Positions 10,345 through 21,293 of a DNA stretch of 64,000 bases are shown piece after piece; position 1 is the first letter of the stretch, and each line of letters opens with the position of its first letter. The position numbers and the translations under genes were made by a program. The DNA is from Adiantum capillus-veneris (lineage: Eukaryota > Streptophyta > Polypodiopsida > Polypodiales > Pteridaceae), in the NCBI GenBank assembly GCA_014529385.2, contig CM043944.1, positions 170,100,740-170,164,739 of the forward strand, read 5' to 3'. A model generated the notes under the pieces. It made no database searches and was not told the DNA's origin. It worked only from the letters and a program-made list of their open reading frames with translations.

Positions 10345-11824
10345 CCACAGCATTTGCAAAATTTTGTCCACACTTGTCATACAAAGTGAGCTTATACAGC
10401 CCATGGCACAAAAGCCTAGATGCAACAATTCCATCACCAAAACTAAGATCATGAACTGTACATCTATCATCCACAAATTTGACTACAAGTCCAAGTCTAG
10501 CAAGTGCGGATACAGACAAGAGATTCTTCTTGATCCCATGTACATAAAGTGCATCAACAAGTGTGAAGGAACTGCCATTAGCAGCAGTGAGCACAATCTT
10601 TCCAACTCCCTGAACTGGATAAGAGGCGTTGTTGGCACAAGTGACTGAAGGGACGGACTCGAGAGAGGTAAAAAATTCACGATGTAAGTTAATGTGCTTT
10701 GTAACACCACTGTCGAAATACCACACATGTGAATCTGCAGCAACTGACAAGCATGCATCATGGACAGCAGGATTGTAAGTGCACTCTGCGCTAAAAGCCC
10801 ATTCTGCATCAACATCAGCAACATAGTCTCCTTTCACAAAAGACTCAACAATGGCACCATTTGTAGTGGAACCAGCATTTGCAGTGGAACCACCCTCTTT
10901 CTTCTTAGCCTCTTTGGCCTTCAACTTAGGAAACGATTTGATCAAGTGATCATTGGCTTTACAATAATGGCAACGCATCTTTGTTTTGCCCTTATCACCA
11001 GAATTGCTAGAAGAAGTGTTGCCAGCAGAAGCATTAGGAATAGTATTTTTGCCGCTCGCAGCAGAACCATAAGAAGTGGCTGCATTGCCGTTACCACGCT
11101 TTCTTTGAGAAGCAATAAAAGCCTGTTCAACTGCACGCTGCCTAGTCCTGTTTTTTCTGGAAAGTGACTCTTACAACAGCAATGTGCATAATGCATCAAA
11201 CTTGACAACTTCAAGATTTCCTTGGGTCATAAGTCTCCAAGTACTAGCAAAAGTCTGGTAAGAATCTGGTAAGGCATCAAGAACAGTCTGCACAAGGGAA
11301 CTGTCTGAAATAACTTCACCTGCAGAAATGATTTGCTCATTGATATCCTTGACATTAGCAAGGAAAGTGTCCATATCATCTTTCTCATGCATAATCTTCG
11401 ACTCCAGCTCTTTACGCAGCAAAGCAATTTTAGCGTCATTACGGCTTGCATAAAGACCGACTAGAATATCCCAAGCCTATTTTGCAGATTCTGCTGAACG
11501 GATGTGAGGAACAATGGTGTGCTTCACAGACAACACAATCAATGCATGAGCCTGCGCATCCTTAATATCCCAACAAGCTTGTTCTACCGTAGGCAAAACA
11601 ACTCTAACAGCTGCAATCCTTGCAGCAAGACCTGCAACATCCTCAACATCGCCTACATCCTCAGAACCAGCATGTACATCAATGCCCTGCACAATGTTCC
11701 AGACACCCTTTGACACAAGAACATGTTGCATCATATAAGCCCACATAGGGTAGTTGTCCCAATCCAACATGTCCTCAGCAGCAAACATCTTGAACACATC
11801 TGTGTTTTTGTTTTTGTCAGCCAT
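10322..11824 (-). pseudogene. Copia copy 1 gag-protease, two in-frame stops
   Basis: One reading frame from ATG at 11824 (MADKNKNTDVFKMFAAEDML). The N-terminal gag continues through WDILVGLYASRNDAK and WRLMTQGN to the zinc knuckle CHYCKANDHLIKSF (final Cys replaced by Phe), then the protease motif WYFDSG with catalytic Asp. All open parts share a frame; only two nonsense codons interrupt it, just before AWDIL (TAG, near 11474) and before ESLSRK (TAA, near 11168), where copies 2 and 3 have Gln. The frame ends at 10322 in foreign sequence. The family's role is virus-like particle assembly and polyprotein cleavage. Confidence 0.88.
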
Positions 11825-12156
11825 GGTAAATGCTGCACCTGATGTGAAAACTGCCCGAAAATAAGAGAAACAGAGCGGGAATAACTTGTGCTATATAGCA
11901 CAAACCGTAGAAGACTATAAGGTACCTGTTATGCAAAAAACGACACTAACTGAAATTCTGCACAAAATGACAAAATAGCGTGTGCAGTACTACCTGTAGT
12001 GGAAACAGAGGCCGAAATGAACCCAAATCAAAAATCTACGAGCTTTCCCAAAGTATTTGTCAACCTGCGAACGCTTGCCAAAGCTCACTTAAATCAGAGA
12101 AAGTGAGCAGGCGTCTGCAGGAGCAGCTAGCGACTAAGCCCCAGAGGACGCAACCT

Positions 12157-12168
12157 GCTCTGATACCA
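12157..12168 (-). other. Primer-binding site of copia copy 1
   Basis: The plus strand reads GCTCTGATACCA, the exact complement of TGGTATCAGAGC. It is two bases from the LTR, as expected for initiator Met-tRNA priming of a minus-strand element. Confidence 0.92.
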
Positions 12169-12170
12169 GT

Positions 12171-12399
12171 TGTTGGAATTAAGGTTGCAAAGAAACGCAC
12201 ACAACTTGGAGAAGACGAAAGGAAGCTCAAGGCACACAATAGAGAGTGTGTTACTTAGTGTGCAATGGAAAGATGGATAGCCCTAGAGTGATGGACATAT
12301 ATACAATGCACGGGAGAAAAAACCTCTTAAAGAGGGAAAAAATGCCCCGTCGGTCTTAGTGTGTTCACACACATCACTACCACATGTATATGATAACAC
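12171..12399 (-). repeat. 5' LTR of copia copy 1, 229 bp
   Basis: Bounded by TGTT...AACA. It aligns along its whole length (roughly 90 percent by eye) with the inverted LTR at 39204-39430. A GTATATA TATA-like site lies about 97 bp from its 5' end. Confidence 0.92.
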
Positions 12400-12692
12400 A
12401 CCTGCTATATTTTGAGACAGCCATCTATTTTTATAGAAATTCAAGATGGGGTAGATTTTGACGAGACGATCGCGTCTAGGTGGGTGTAAGCACCTCAAAA
12501 CTTTCTTTTTTTGGACGAAAATGACAAAAAAGTAAAAATTTTATTTTTGAAGATCTTACAACAATATATTTATCATTAGCTTATCAAAGGTGAAAAAACT
12601 ACCAAAATTAATAACTTTTTATACATGAATAGAATGGACTGATATGTATTCCTTTACTTTGGAATCCTCTCTCCAAGGGTGATAGAGACCTT
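12400..12692 (-). repeat. Gypsy LTR partner, truncated by copia copy 1
   Basis: Homologous to 8605-8923 but missing about 10 bp where copy 1 inserted (12399/12400). Beyond its other edge the sequence ACTCCCCAACT resembles the polypurine tract next to the 8923 LTR, which is unexpected for a 5' LTR and hints that it was the 3' LTR of another copy. Confidence 0.75.
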
Positions 12693-12904
12693 AGATACAA
12701 ACTCCCCAACTCAATGAACGTAGATACACATATATCAAGCAAGTTTGTGTACTGTATCATGCGTTCTCAGACCTTGTGTATGCAGCTAAAGTATTCAAGA
12801 TCAAGCCACACGAGCCAATTATTGCACAACAATCCATGAAAGAAGCCGCCGCTTTAATATCCAACACCAAGGTATAATCCTGTCACTTAACATCGTGCGT
12901 CACT
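12693..12904. other. No gene seen
   Basis: Spacer between the gypsy LTR and the next long LTR; nothing recognisable. Confidence 0.5.
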
Positions 12905-13569
12905 TGTAACATATAATGGCCTAGTAACTTGTCTGTAGCGGAAAATAATATAAACATAGTGAGCATTTCATTAGAATAGGTTCCTAATGAGCATAACAAG
13001 AGTGCTTGGGTGAAGAGAGCAACAAAAATCATAACACCTAGTTAGATAGGCATGAACAATACTTCAAAAGAGAGAGAAATTAAGCTATTGAGAACAGTTG
13101 AGGACCGTATTTACATGGATCCGGTCCCCCCTCCAAAGGGCGTTGTATTATAGGTTTCTCCCATCAAGAGAGATATTTTACAATACAATTCTTTGTGTTC
13201 CTTCAATACTAGCTAGTGCAATGAAGATGGAAGCTTCAAGCACTAAGCAAAACACTTATAAAACATAACATCAATTCCCTCACGGTCTCAGACCCAAGAC
13301 CTCACACACCCTCAAAGATGGTGAGAGCTAGAGGGTTATGAGAGTAGATTGAGAAAAAGGAGTAGTCTTACAAGAAAGATGTACATCTCCTCACATAATC
13401 ACTCATATTAGCATAGCAAAGCTTAGTAATTAGCATGGTAGAGGAGATGAGCATACATTGAAGCTTGAGCTCTTGCTTGGATTTGCATCACAAAGCCAAG
13501 AGTTGTTGGTGTAGGCCTCCCTTCTTACAAGCTTGGAGTAGGTGATAAGCTTTCCATTAAAGCTTGAGA

Positions 13570-13626
<57 letters not shown>

Positions 13627-14526
13627 TTCTTGCTTCATACATGAGCTTGTGTGTGAGTGTGTGAGATAATGACTTGAGAAAATCAGCCCTCTCTCTCTCT
13701 TGGTCGACCCCTCATGCTATTTCCTCTTGCTGACACCCATTGGACCTCTCCAAGCTTGGCCAATAGGATTTCAAGAGCATAAGTGATAGCCTTCTGACAT
13801 GTGTCCCCCTTTCCCCTTTTGTGAGAGCTTTAGGTAATTCATTGATGCAACTAAACTCTCATTGGACTCCTTTGTCTCCTGGCCAATAGTAATCAGGCAA
13901 GCCATTGGGCTATTGAATGTTCATTGGACCCCTTGGGAGACTGTCAAATAGTCTTCTAGAGAGCTTAATTCTTATTGTTTCTTTTATTAAGTGTTTTCAA
14001 ATTAATTAAACTATATTTACTCTAGCCTAATTCTCATTGGTCCACCTCCATGGCATCCAATAGGATTTAAGTACACCTTGTGGACATGTGGGCTAGGGAA
14101 CTGACATGTGTCTCTCTTTCCTTTGTGTAAAGGAGGCTTGTGAGAGTGTGTGTTTCTCTCTCATCCCCTACTTGCAAGGTTCGCCCCCTCCTTTGTAGGA
14201 GTTGTGAAGATTTTTTTGGTACACACACTAAGCATCCAATTTAACTAAGCTGTGACCATTAGACACGACCTTTGAATTTTGGAACCTTAACATTTTGGAA
14301 GTCTTAATGGACTAAACCTTAGGGTCTTTAAAGCCCATTGTTGCACATTTCTCTTTTGCAAATGGCCCCCCTTTTGGATTCCTATTTTCCCTTCTTTGGA
14401 TCCCTACTGGGGTCTGCCAGCTTAACCAATATTCTAGCTTTTTCTCCCCTGGCACTTCCCCATATTAACCAATCAGTTTAACATGAGAAAATCATTTAGG
14501 AGAATTAGACATTAGTTATTACGACA
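12905..14526 (-). repeat. Long LTR family L, copy A (about 1.6 kb)
   Basis: Aligns with 60.8-62.6 kb. Shared blocks include GGCATGAACAATACTT, TTGAGGACCG...CCGGTCCCCCCTCC, TTTCTCCCATCAAGAGAGA, ATGAAGATGGAA and, at the right end, ATGAGAAAATCATTT...TTAGA. It ends ACGACA at 14526. Outside that end the minus strand reads GTGGGGAGTGA, a polypurine tract, so this is the 3' LTR side of a minus-strand gypsy-like element. The left edge is approximate. A GA microsatellite has expanded inside it. Confidence 0.65.
13571..13624. repeat. (GA)n microsatellite, 54 bp
   Basis: Uninterrupted GA run inside LTR copy A. The related LTRs at 61-63 kb lack it. Confidence 0.97.
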
Positions 14527-15180
14527 TCACTCCCCACGACCAATGCTTATCTTCAGATGTTGAAACGGCGGCCATGTGGAGCAGTGGATAGAATCATGTC
14601 ACTCGTATGGAAGCAAGCTTACCATCAAAGATTTTTTGCACACAACTGGTAGTATAGAAAGCACTGCCAAAACAATCTTGCACATTGACAAACATTGAAG
14701 TTCTTGCATCACCACGATTTTTTTCACGACTTTCACCCTCATAACATTATGTTGCATTTTGTTGACAAAGGTGTTTATTGGGACACTTCTAGCTTATTCC
14801 CAAGTACGAAAACATTTCCAAAGCTAACAGATCTGTCTTTGGAATGTCGAAACAATCACCTTCAAGACTACCCTTGGGTTACCCCCGAGTGTATCTCCAC
14901 CAACCCTCCTCCTCTTTCTAAATCCACGAATGTATTTTGGCATATCTCACTCAGCATGTTGAGTTGTAAAACCTATACACTCTATTTTTGTAATCCTCCA
15001 AGTCAACTTTTTCTAATCATTTTACATAATCAGCTTTGATATTTATTGTTTTGTCTCTTTTTCATCGTGGTTATAAATTTTATAAAGTAAGTATAAAATG
15101 AAAGTGACTGACAATCATACGAGTAACGACACAAAGTGACATGGCAAAAATAGAGAGATCATAAGATATGGTCAACAAAC
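14527..15180. other. No recognisable gene
   Basis: Should be 3' internal sequence of the element whose LTR ends at 14526. The 114-codon frame at 14695-15039 (His/Phe/Leu-rich) has no motif I recognise. Confidence 0.45.
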
Positions 15181-15189
15181 TCAAGTTGA

Positions 15190-16770
15190 TTAAAAATACA
15201 TTACACCAAAGGTGTTTTTAAATAATGTCATCACAATCAAACAACGGAACCATGTCATCAACTGCTTCCATATTTGAACATTTTGAAGCCACCTCCCGCT
15301 CTGACTCGCCCTCGCTTGTACCTCAGCAACAACTACCTCGTGCGTTTGCTTTATACTTGAACAATGTTCAACTGCTCTGATCGCTATGTTGGTTGAAGTA
15401 TGCAACAATCTCATATTACAAAACACATATGCCAGAGCCTCAGCTCGTTTTGGTCTTAATCTATTTCTCTTCTTAGTGTGTAAGAAGTCAAATACAGACC
15501 AATTTTTCTCGCAGTTACCACTTAAAGTAACAATCGATAATACTCTGACAGCTATGTATTGCAATTCTATCTTTTGTCCACCATATTCTTTCCACCATTT
15601 AGGCGCGCTAACTTTTTTGATGGCATCAATGTGCCAAAGATCACCAAACAAACCAACCCTTATGGCATAGTCAATTCGTTGATAAAATGTATCTTTCTCC
15701 TCTTCCGACCCTAAGAGTTGTATGCACACACCTTTGTAACCATGCCACTTCTGAATTGGAGGATTGTTCATGGAGTTGAAATTTTGGATTCAAAGTAAAT
15801 ACTGCGCTATGTAACCGCATGTGCATTTACGTCCATCGAGATGTTGTGCATGGAATTAGAAATGTTTTATCTCTACCAATGTATCCTTGAAAATTTTCAA
15901 TGGCTTTTGACATATAGCAATATACATTTTTAAAGTCAAAAGAACCTTTATCCACCAAACACAACAGGTCCACAAAGGATTTAGTAACATTGACAATTTT
16001 TTTCACATTTTTCTAAAAACATTGGAGAATTGACGAGTTGATGAACCCTTAATGATGGAGCTTGGTAGCTAAGATATTAGCTAAGCCATGCATCCCATCG
16101 CCTGTCACCAATTGTCTCCACCAGCACATGTCGAACATCTTTCAATGTTGACATTACATAATATGCAGTAGCAAACCGAGTCACACAAGGTTTATAATGT
16201 GCTGATTGGTGGCAACTTGGTTTTGCACCACAGAGCATATCAAAATTTTTGGTCTGTAATGAAATTTACTATTGTGTTTGCTTCCAACAAAGTAGTCTTT
16301 ATTTTGTTAAGTTTATCAATGTCTTTCAAAAGCACATTGATAGTATGTGCACCGTACGATATCCATGTTAATTCCAGATACTTTGCTTGAATTGCAAGAC
16401 ATACACCTTTGTAATTTGCAACATTGTCTGTGACAATGGCTGTCACATTCTTTGACCCTCCAGCTTTTGATGTAGCACATTCATAAACCGTTGAAAAGGA
16501 AGGGAATGGTTTTTTCAAATAAGACCCATACAGAGACAGACCAATTTCTCTTTATATTGCAATATACACTCGTCGTTCATAAGTCCTTGCATAATGTCAA
16601 ACCTATCCTCCTTCCCATATCGATTCAGTTCAATCACATACTTGCCAAGTTCCTCTATAGTCTCTCTCTTTCACTCGTCTTTGTCATCTTCACCATAGCT
16701 ACCTTTCTTTTTAGTGCCTACTCCTTTAAGCTTGGTGCTTTTGGCCTACATCGATTGTGCTGAGTATCTT
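15190..16770 (-). pseudogene. hAT-superfamily transposase pseudogene (DUF659 type)
   Basis: Minus-strand remnant. The N-proximal piece (16240-16518) has VTAIVTDNVANYKGVCLAI and later SYGAHTINVLL, the TDNaaNy...aaHcinL pattern of the DUF659 catalytic region. The C-terminal piece (15190-15771) has PKWWKEYGG, RVLSIVTLSGNCEKNWSVF and HTKKRNRL, the hAT dimerisation domain. The stretch between is broken by stops, and no BED finger or N-terminus is recognisable. Such enzymes cut and paste DNA flanked by short inverted repeats with 8-bp target duplications. I did not find its termini. Confidence 0.85.
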
Positions 16771-16920
16771 AGTTTATTCACTTGATTAGGATATCCTCAA
16801 AGGTTCACATGGTGTGACTAACATGGCACCATTACAAAACTTGACTACCATGTACTTATCTCATACTAGGAAATGCATTACACCACTTCCATAATCCTTG
16901 CTTTGATGACCACTTTGAAA

Positions 16921-16958
16921 GTCCATGTATTCAAAGTTTCAAATGAAACTACGATAGG

Positions 16959-17023
<65 letters not shown>

Positions 17024-17058
17024 CATGTATTCAAAGTTTCAAATGAATATACGATAGG

Positions 17059-17110
<52 letters not shown>
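16921..17110. repeat. Two 100-bp tandem units, each a 46-bp unique part plus a GA run
   Basis: GTCCATGTATTCAAAGTTTC begins at 16921 and again at 17021, exactly 100 bp later. Each unique part ends GATAGGAGCACAGAGA and passes into a long GA tract (to 17020 and 17110). The GA run was duplicated together with unique flank. Confidence 0.95.
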
Positions 17111-17112
<2 letters not shown>

Positions 17113-17683
17113 ATGTAATCATTAACCCATGCCATCCATTTCATGGCATCGTAAAGCAGTTTTAAGTTTGCATAGAAAAGTTGATTTAACTTTTATAGCT
17201 TTGTAAACTGCACTAGGCTTAAAATAATTAGATACTTCAACTCCATGAACACCAATCATTTGGATGCCATTATATGCTTTACCCTCTAATTATTAGAGCT
17301 TGAAATGGATTCCAATCCAACCTAACCTCAACATTTGGCAAAGGAGAGGAATGATCAACCTTGGACACGTTGAATTAGGGAAACATAATGCAATAGTATA
17401 TGACCTTAGTACAAAGACCTTCTCTAGAGCAATCTCCATCCATCTTAGATTAGTCTCTTACTACATGAGTTTACAAACAAACTTTTGATAAATGAGTTTC
17501 TAAATGGATAATCAAAATCATGTCCTAAGGAAACTATTTAAAGATGGACATAGATACTCCCTCTTAAATGGATGCCTTCTCTACCAACTTTGAATGTTGA
17601 CACCCAACTATAACATGGCTCTTCAAAAAAATTTAATTATTTACAAAAATATTTGATTGGCCAACCTTGAAAAGGGATGCATC

Positions 17684-17685
<2 letters not shown>
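17111..17685. other. No gene seen
   Basis: AT-rich spacer. The 62-codon frame at 17300-17488 shows no feature. Confidence 0.5.

Positions 17686-17732
<47 letters not shown>
17686..17732. repeat. (CT)n microsatellite, 47 bp
   Basis: Uninterrupted CT run. Confidence 0.96.
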
Positions 17733-17738
<6 letters not shown>

Positions 17739-17739
17739 A

Positions 17740-18840
17740 GTCGCCCTTTACTGCAGTGTCATCGACTAGACGACCTCTCTTAGGTGAGGGGCAACCATAC
17801 AGGGACCCTTCACAGGCCCACAGCCTCACCCCTACTTTACACCAAGGAAAACAAGTCACTCATGTGCCCCACCCCATAGCCCAATATGTTCAATTGCCCC
17901 TACCATCTCCACAGCTTGGCACGTTCGCCTACCATCTTGCTTGGTACGTTCGCCTTCCATCCCAACAATTTGGTGCGCCCAACTTAACTCGAGAAAGCAC
18001 TGACATTCCTTGTTATTGTCATTCATTGAGTTACTAGTAGATTTCCAGTTCACCCTAAACATCCCAACCCCAACAGAGCTTGCTTCCATTGACGACACTC
18101 GGGTCTCATCCCGAGACAAGAGCACCTTTGCTCAGGTCATGGCAACACCCCCAAAGATCAACAACATTGCTTGCCTTCAAAATGAAGTCGACTCCGCAAG
18201 GAGAACAATCAGTTGAAACAACGACTTCTTGCAATCCAGGCTCGTCTCAGCATAGTTCAGTAATTCAAGAATGAAGAAAAAGAACAGACGAAAGCCATGT
18301 TCACTAAAGCTAGGGTAGAAGTAGAGACCACCCTCACAAAGGAGGTTAAGACTAAACTACAAGAGGTCATCTCTTGCAAGGATGAAGATTAAGTGGCATC
18401 CACACTACGCGAACGACAACAAGAAGATATCACCCTCAATGTTCACATTGGGAAGCTTCCAAACGATTGGAAAGGAGGGAAGGACCTCAAGTTCATTGAG
18501 TCATTTTCCTGAATTCAAACAACAATCCCCATGGTATAATGGGATTATACAACAATCACCACTCATACACGTGAACATCGCATCACTCTCAAGACCAAGG
18601 GGGATTGAATCAAACTCCTTCAACAATCGAGGCTTCTCAAGAACACTAAGGTCTGGTTTGCAAAAGAGCTTACACCCGCCCAACTCAATCAAGAGAAGGT
18701 AGAACTCCAAAAGATATGTGAAGCGTACACAACAAGAAAATGGATAGTTTATCGAGGAGATAAAGCCATTACCTAGGAGTTTCAAGCTCCCAAACCGGCT
18801 CTCCCTCCACTTACCCCACCCGTTCACTTAGAAGGAACCC
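17740..18840 (+). pseudogene. Frame-broken ORF with coiled coil, possibly retroelement gag
   Basis: Pro/Ser/His-rich start, then in successive frames KINNIACLQNEVDS, LRKENNQLKQRLLAIQARLS, EVETTLTKEVKTKLQEV and IGKLPNDWKGGKDLKF, followed by AQLNQEKVELQKICEAY. The middle has leucines at heptad spacing, so a coiled coil. At least one frameshift (near 18195) and several stops separate the parts. A proline-rich head and coiled coil fit a gypsy gag-like protein, but I find no capsid signature or zinc knuckle. Product not recognised. Confidence 0.4.
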
Positions 18841-20382
18841 TCTGTAATGCTTTGTGTTTTGCTTTCGGTCCCATAAGTCATATCTGACCGTCGTGGGTGA
18901 TAATTCAATCAATCTATGTCTATCGACAAGGGCCATGGTATTTCAAGCATAGACACATGTTTAAATGCGTCGAGACACCCACACATACCCTTGCATATAT
19001 GCAACTAATATAGATTCAGAGCTGCATTCATAGTTATGATTAAAGCCCTTATACTATTGTTTGAAGAGTAGGCATATGCATTTGGATGGCCCACCAAGTG
19101 GACAATCCAAAGGACCAAGTGGGTACTGTTACCTCTAAATCTGCAAGCGAACATTAAAAAAATGGCATATAGTGACTAATACCACATGTTCAACCATTTT
19201 ATTCTACTACAAAAAACACAAATAGATCCAACAAATTATTGGTCACTTTGGTTGGAGTTCTATAATTACCATTTTAAAAAAGTCAATTATTACCAAGCCT
19301 ATGCCAAGAGGAAACCTCATTTGATACAAATAATGGAGTAAACAAACACAATCATTGTCACCTACCATAAAACCAACACACAAGTTTGAGGGATCTACCC
19401 TTAGGTGAGGGATTCAAGAATGGACCTTGAGGACACATGTTGGAGAGTCCATACGTGCTCAACTAAGCCCACTACTTTTCAACAAGCAACCAAAAGATGC
19501 TTTCGCTTGGTCCAATCTAGCTATAATTAGAATAAGTTCGCACGATCAAAGATCATCATTAGAGTATCTCAAATAGCTAGTAAAACACATCCAAAGGCTG
19601 GCCATGACTCATGCCCCTACAAATAAAGACTTCTCGCAACAAATGGGAATAGTTTGAAGACATTCGAAAAAACCATCAACTTTTCATTAGCAACGAGTTA
19701 TCAAACTATACGGCCAAGTGGATTCTTATGACTTTTACTTAACTTTAACAAGCTAAACAATTGCATGGCCTACACAAGATGATGGGAGTGTATGTGAGGC
19801 CCCCAAGTACTTGGTGTGTGCTCTCAAACACTAAAAGAGATTGTGTGTGCCCCCCTAATTAATGCCTCTCTTCAACATTGATCCATGAAAAGTAAGAAAA
19901 AAACATTAAGTTTGCAAGCTTAATTTAATGGCCCACAATTGCTCACAACAAGCTGAATCCAATGGAGCAAAATTGCTCTAAAGGGTTCCTAGTGAGGCCT
20001 TGATGGTGTATATGAGAACCTTCACGACTTGCAATCATACCTATAGGGTACGTGAGAACCTTCGACATGAAATCATACCTAATAGAGAACCAAATAACGG
20101 GTGTCCCTCAAGACTTAAATCATACCTGTAGTGTACATTTAGAATCTTCTGGGATTGATCACATGACGTGGTGTGCAAGGTGGTACTGTCTTTTCCTTTT
20201 CATAATTCAAGTGTTTGACGTCCATTTGCCACCGATAATCATATTAACTGTCGGTAGCCCACAACAGACATATTAGCAGCAGTTGGATCCGTCTTTTCCG
20301 CGAACGGCCCTGAAGCGCGCGTTGGTGCGATTGACTGCATGAGCCTATTTACCGAATCAAGAAACAACATTCAATTCAACAT

Positions 20383-20385
<3 letters not shown>
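18841..20385. other. No gene; short dispersed motif at 18867 and degenerate repeats near 20 kb
   Basis: No ORF worth calling. 18867-18889 matches 47201-47223 at 21 of 23 positions (GGTCCCATA...TGACC). Between about 20005 and 20130 a word set GAGAACCTTC...AATCATACCT recurs in three degenerate forms. Confidence 0.55.
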
Positions 20386-20437
<52 letters not shown>

Positions 20438-20448
20438 AGAGAGAGAGA
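20386..20448. repeat. Compound (GT)n-(AG)n microsatellite
   Basis: GT run at 20386-20433 passing directly into an AG run to 20448. Cys/Val and Arg/Glu ORFs across it are artefacts. Confidence 0.96.
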
Positions 20449-21293
20449 TTACGGTGCTACTGGGCTGATGATGACGCTGCCGTCGCGTTGCTGCTGGAGC
20501 TGTCGGACGACACATTTGCTGCTGGAGCTGCCGACAACAGACGGCCGCCATCCATCACGCTCCTCCCAGAACCTGCCTTACACCACTCCAAACCTCTAAT
20601 CAGAGGAACGAGAGAGCGAGAGAGAGATGGCAAACTTATCGCTCACCGTTGGAGTGCTCCAGCTTCATGGTCGATTGCATCCACACCATTGTCAGCAGAA
20701 GAAGCGCCAAGAAGCAGATGAAGCCACCCACCCTCATACCCCACCCGCGCCTAGCTACAATACTCCAGAGCAGGATCGGGAGGGAAGGGGGGGGTGGTGG
20801 GGGGGAGAGAAAACATTATGCAATGTATTAATGTAAACGCAGGCGGCGCTACTACACCACTCTTTGCAGCTTCCTCATTCATGTCAAAGAGAGAGCATTA
20901 ATAACCGCTGAAGCCAGCATTTCCCCCGACAGGGACAGCACGCTGCTCAACTCCGCAAGTCGTTCACAAGCTCGCCGAAGTCCGGACACAACCTTTTGGG
21001 CCTTGGCTACCCGCGGTTGCAATTTATTTGCCCGAGAATGGGATCAACGGTCCCAATGCAAAGGTGCCCCCTTGCTCAATCCGGGCTCAGGGTTGTAACT
21101 AGGCACTTAAATTTGGAGGCCATTTTGTTTGTCATTGGCATCTTGGGCGTCAGCATGAAGCTTTTGTGCTGGGAGCAAGGTTTCATTAGACTCCTGAGTA
21201 TAAGGAGCAAGGTGTCGTATATGTGTGTGTGTGTGCGCTCATGTGTGGTTATATGTGTTGGGGGCAAGGTGTCCCAAGTGTAAGGACCCTCAG
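20449..21293. other. GC-richer stretch without a recognisable gene
   Basis: GC content rises between about 20450 and 21120. Overlapping short ORFs occur in all frames and none has a recognisable motif. 21190-21290 holds a TGTG-rich unit (GGAGCAAGGTGTCGTATATG) that recurs after the fold-back element at about 21700. Confidence 0.45.

Larger units (their letters stand above)
10345..12399 (-). mobile_element. Ty1-copia element, copy 1 (5' part only)
   Basis: Minus-strand element: LTR (12171-12399), primer site (12157-12168), about 330 bp of leader, gag and protease, then an abrupt end just past the protease. Integrase, RT, RNase H and the 3' LTR are absent. It sits in the edge of the gypsy LTR at 12400, so it is younger than that element. 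Same family as copies 2 (29.2-33.7 kb) and 3 (38.1-39.4 kb). Confidence 0.85.
8605..12692 (-). mobile_element. Internally deleted Ty3-gypsy chromodomain element carrying a nested copia insertion
   Basis: Minus-strand element bounded by related LTRs at 8605-8923 and 12400-12692. Between them, in minus-strand order, are copia copy 1 (inserted near the LTR edge), a gag leader, gag with zinc knuckle, and then the chromodomain C-terminus of pol. Protease, RT, RNase H and most of integrase are missing. The polypurine tract TTGGGGAGAA adjoins the LTR at 8923. No convincing target-site duplication is visible. Non-autonomous and dead. Confidence 0.75.

Noticed and set aside
10760-11167. 135-codon plus-strand ORF
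   Set aside because: Antisense shadow of copia copy 1 gag and protease.
8600-12700. Target-site duplication of the gypsy element
   Set aside because: Flanking 5-mers do not match, so none is reported.
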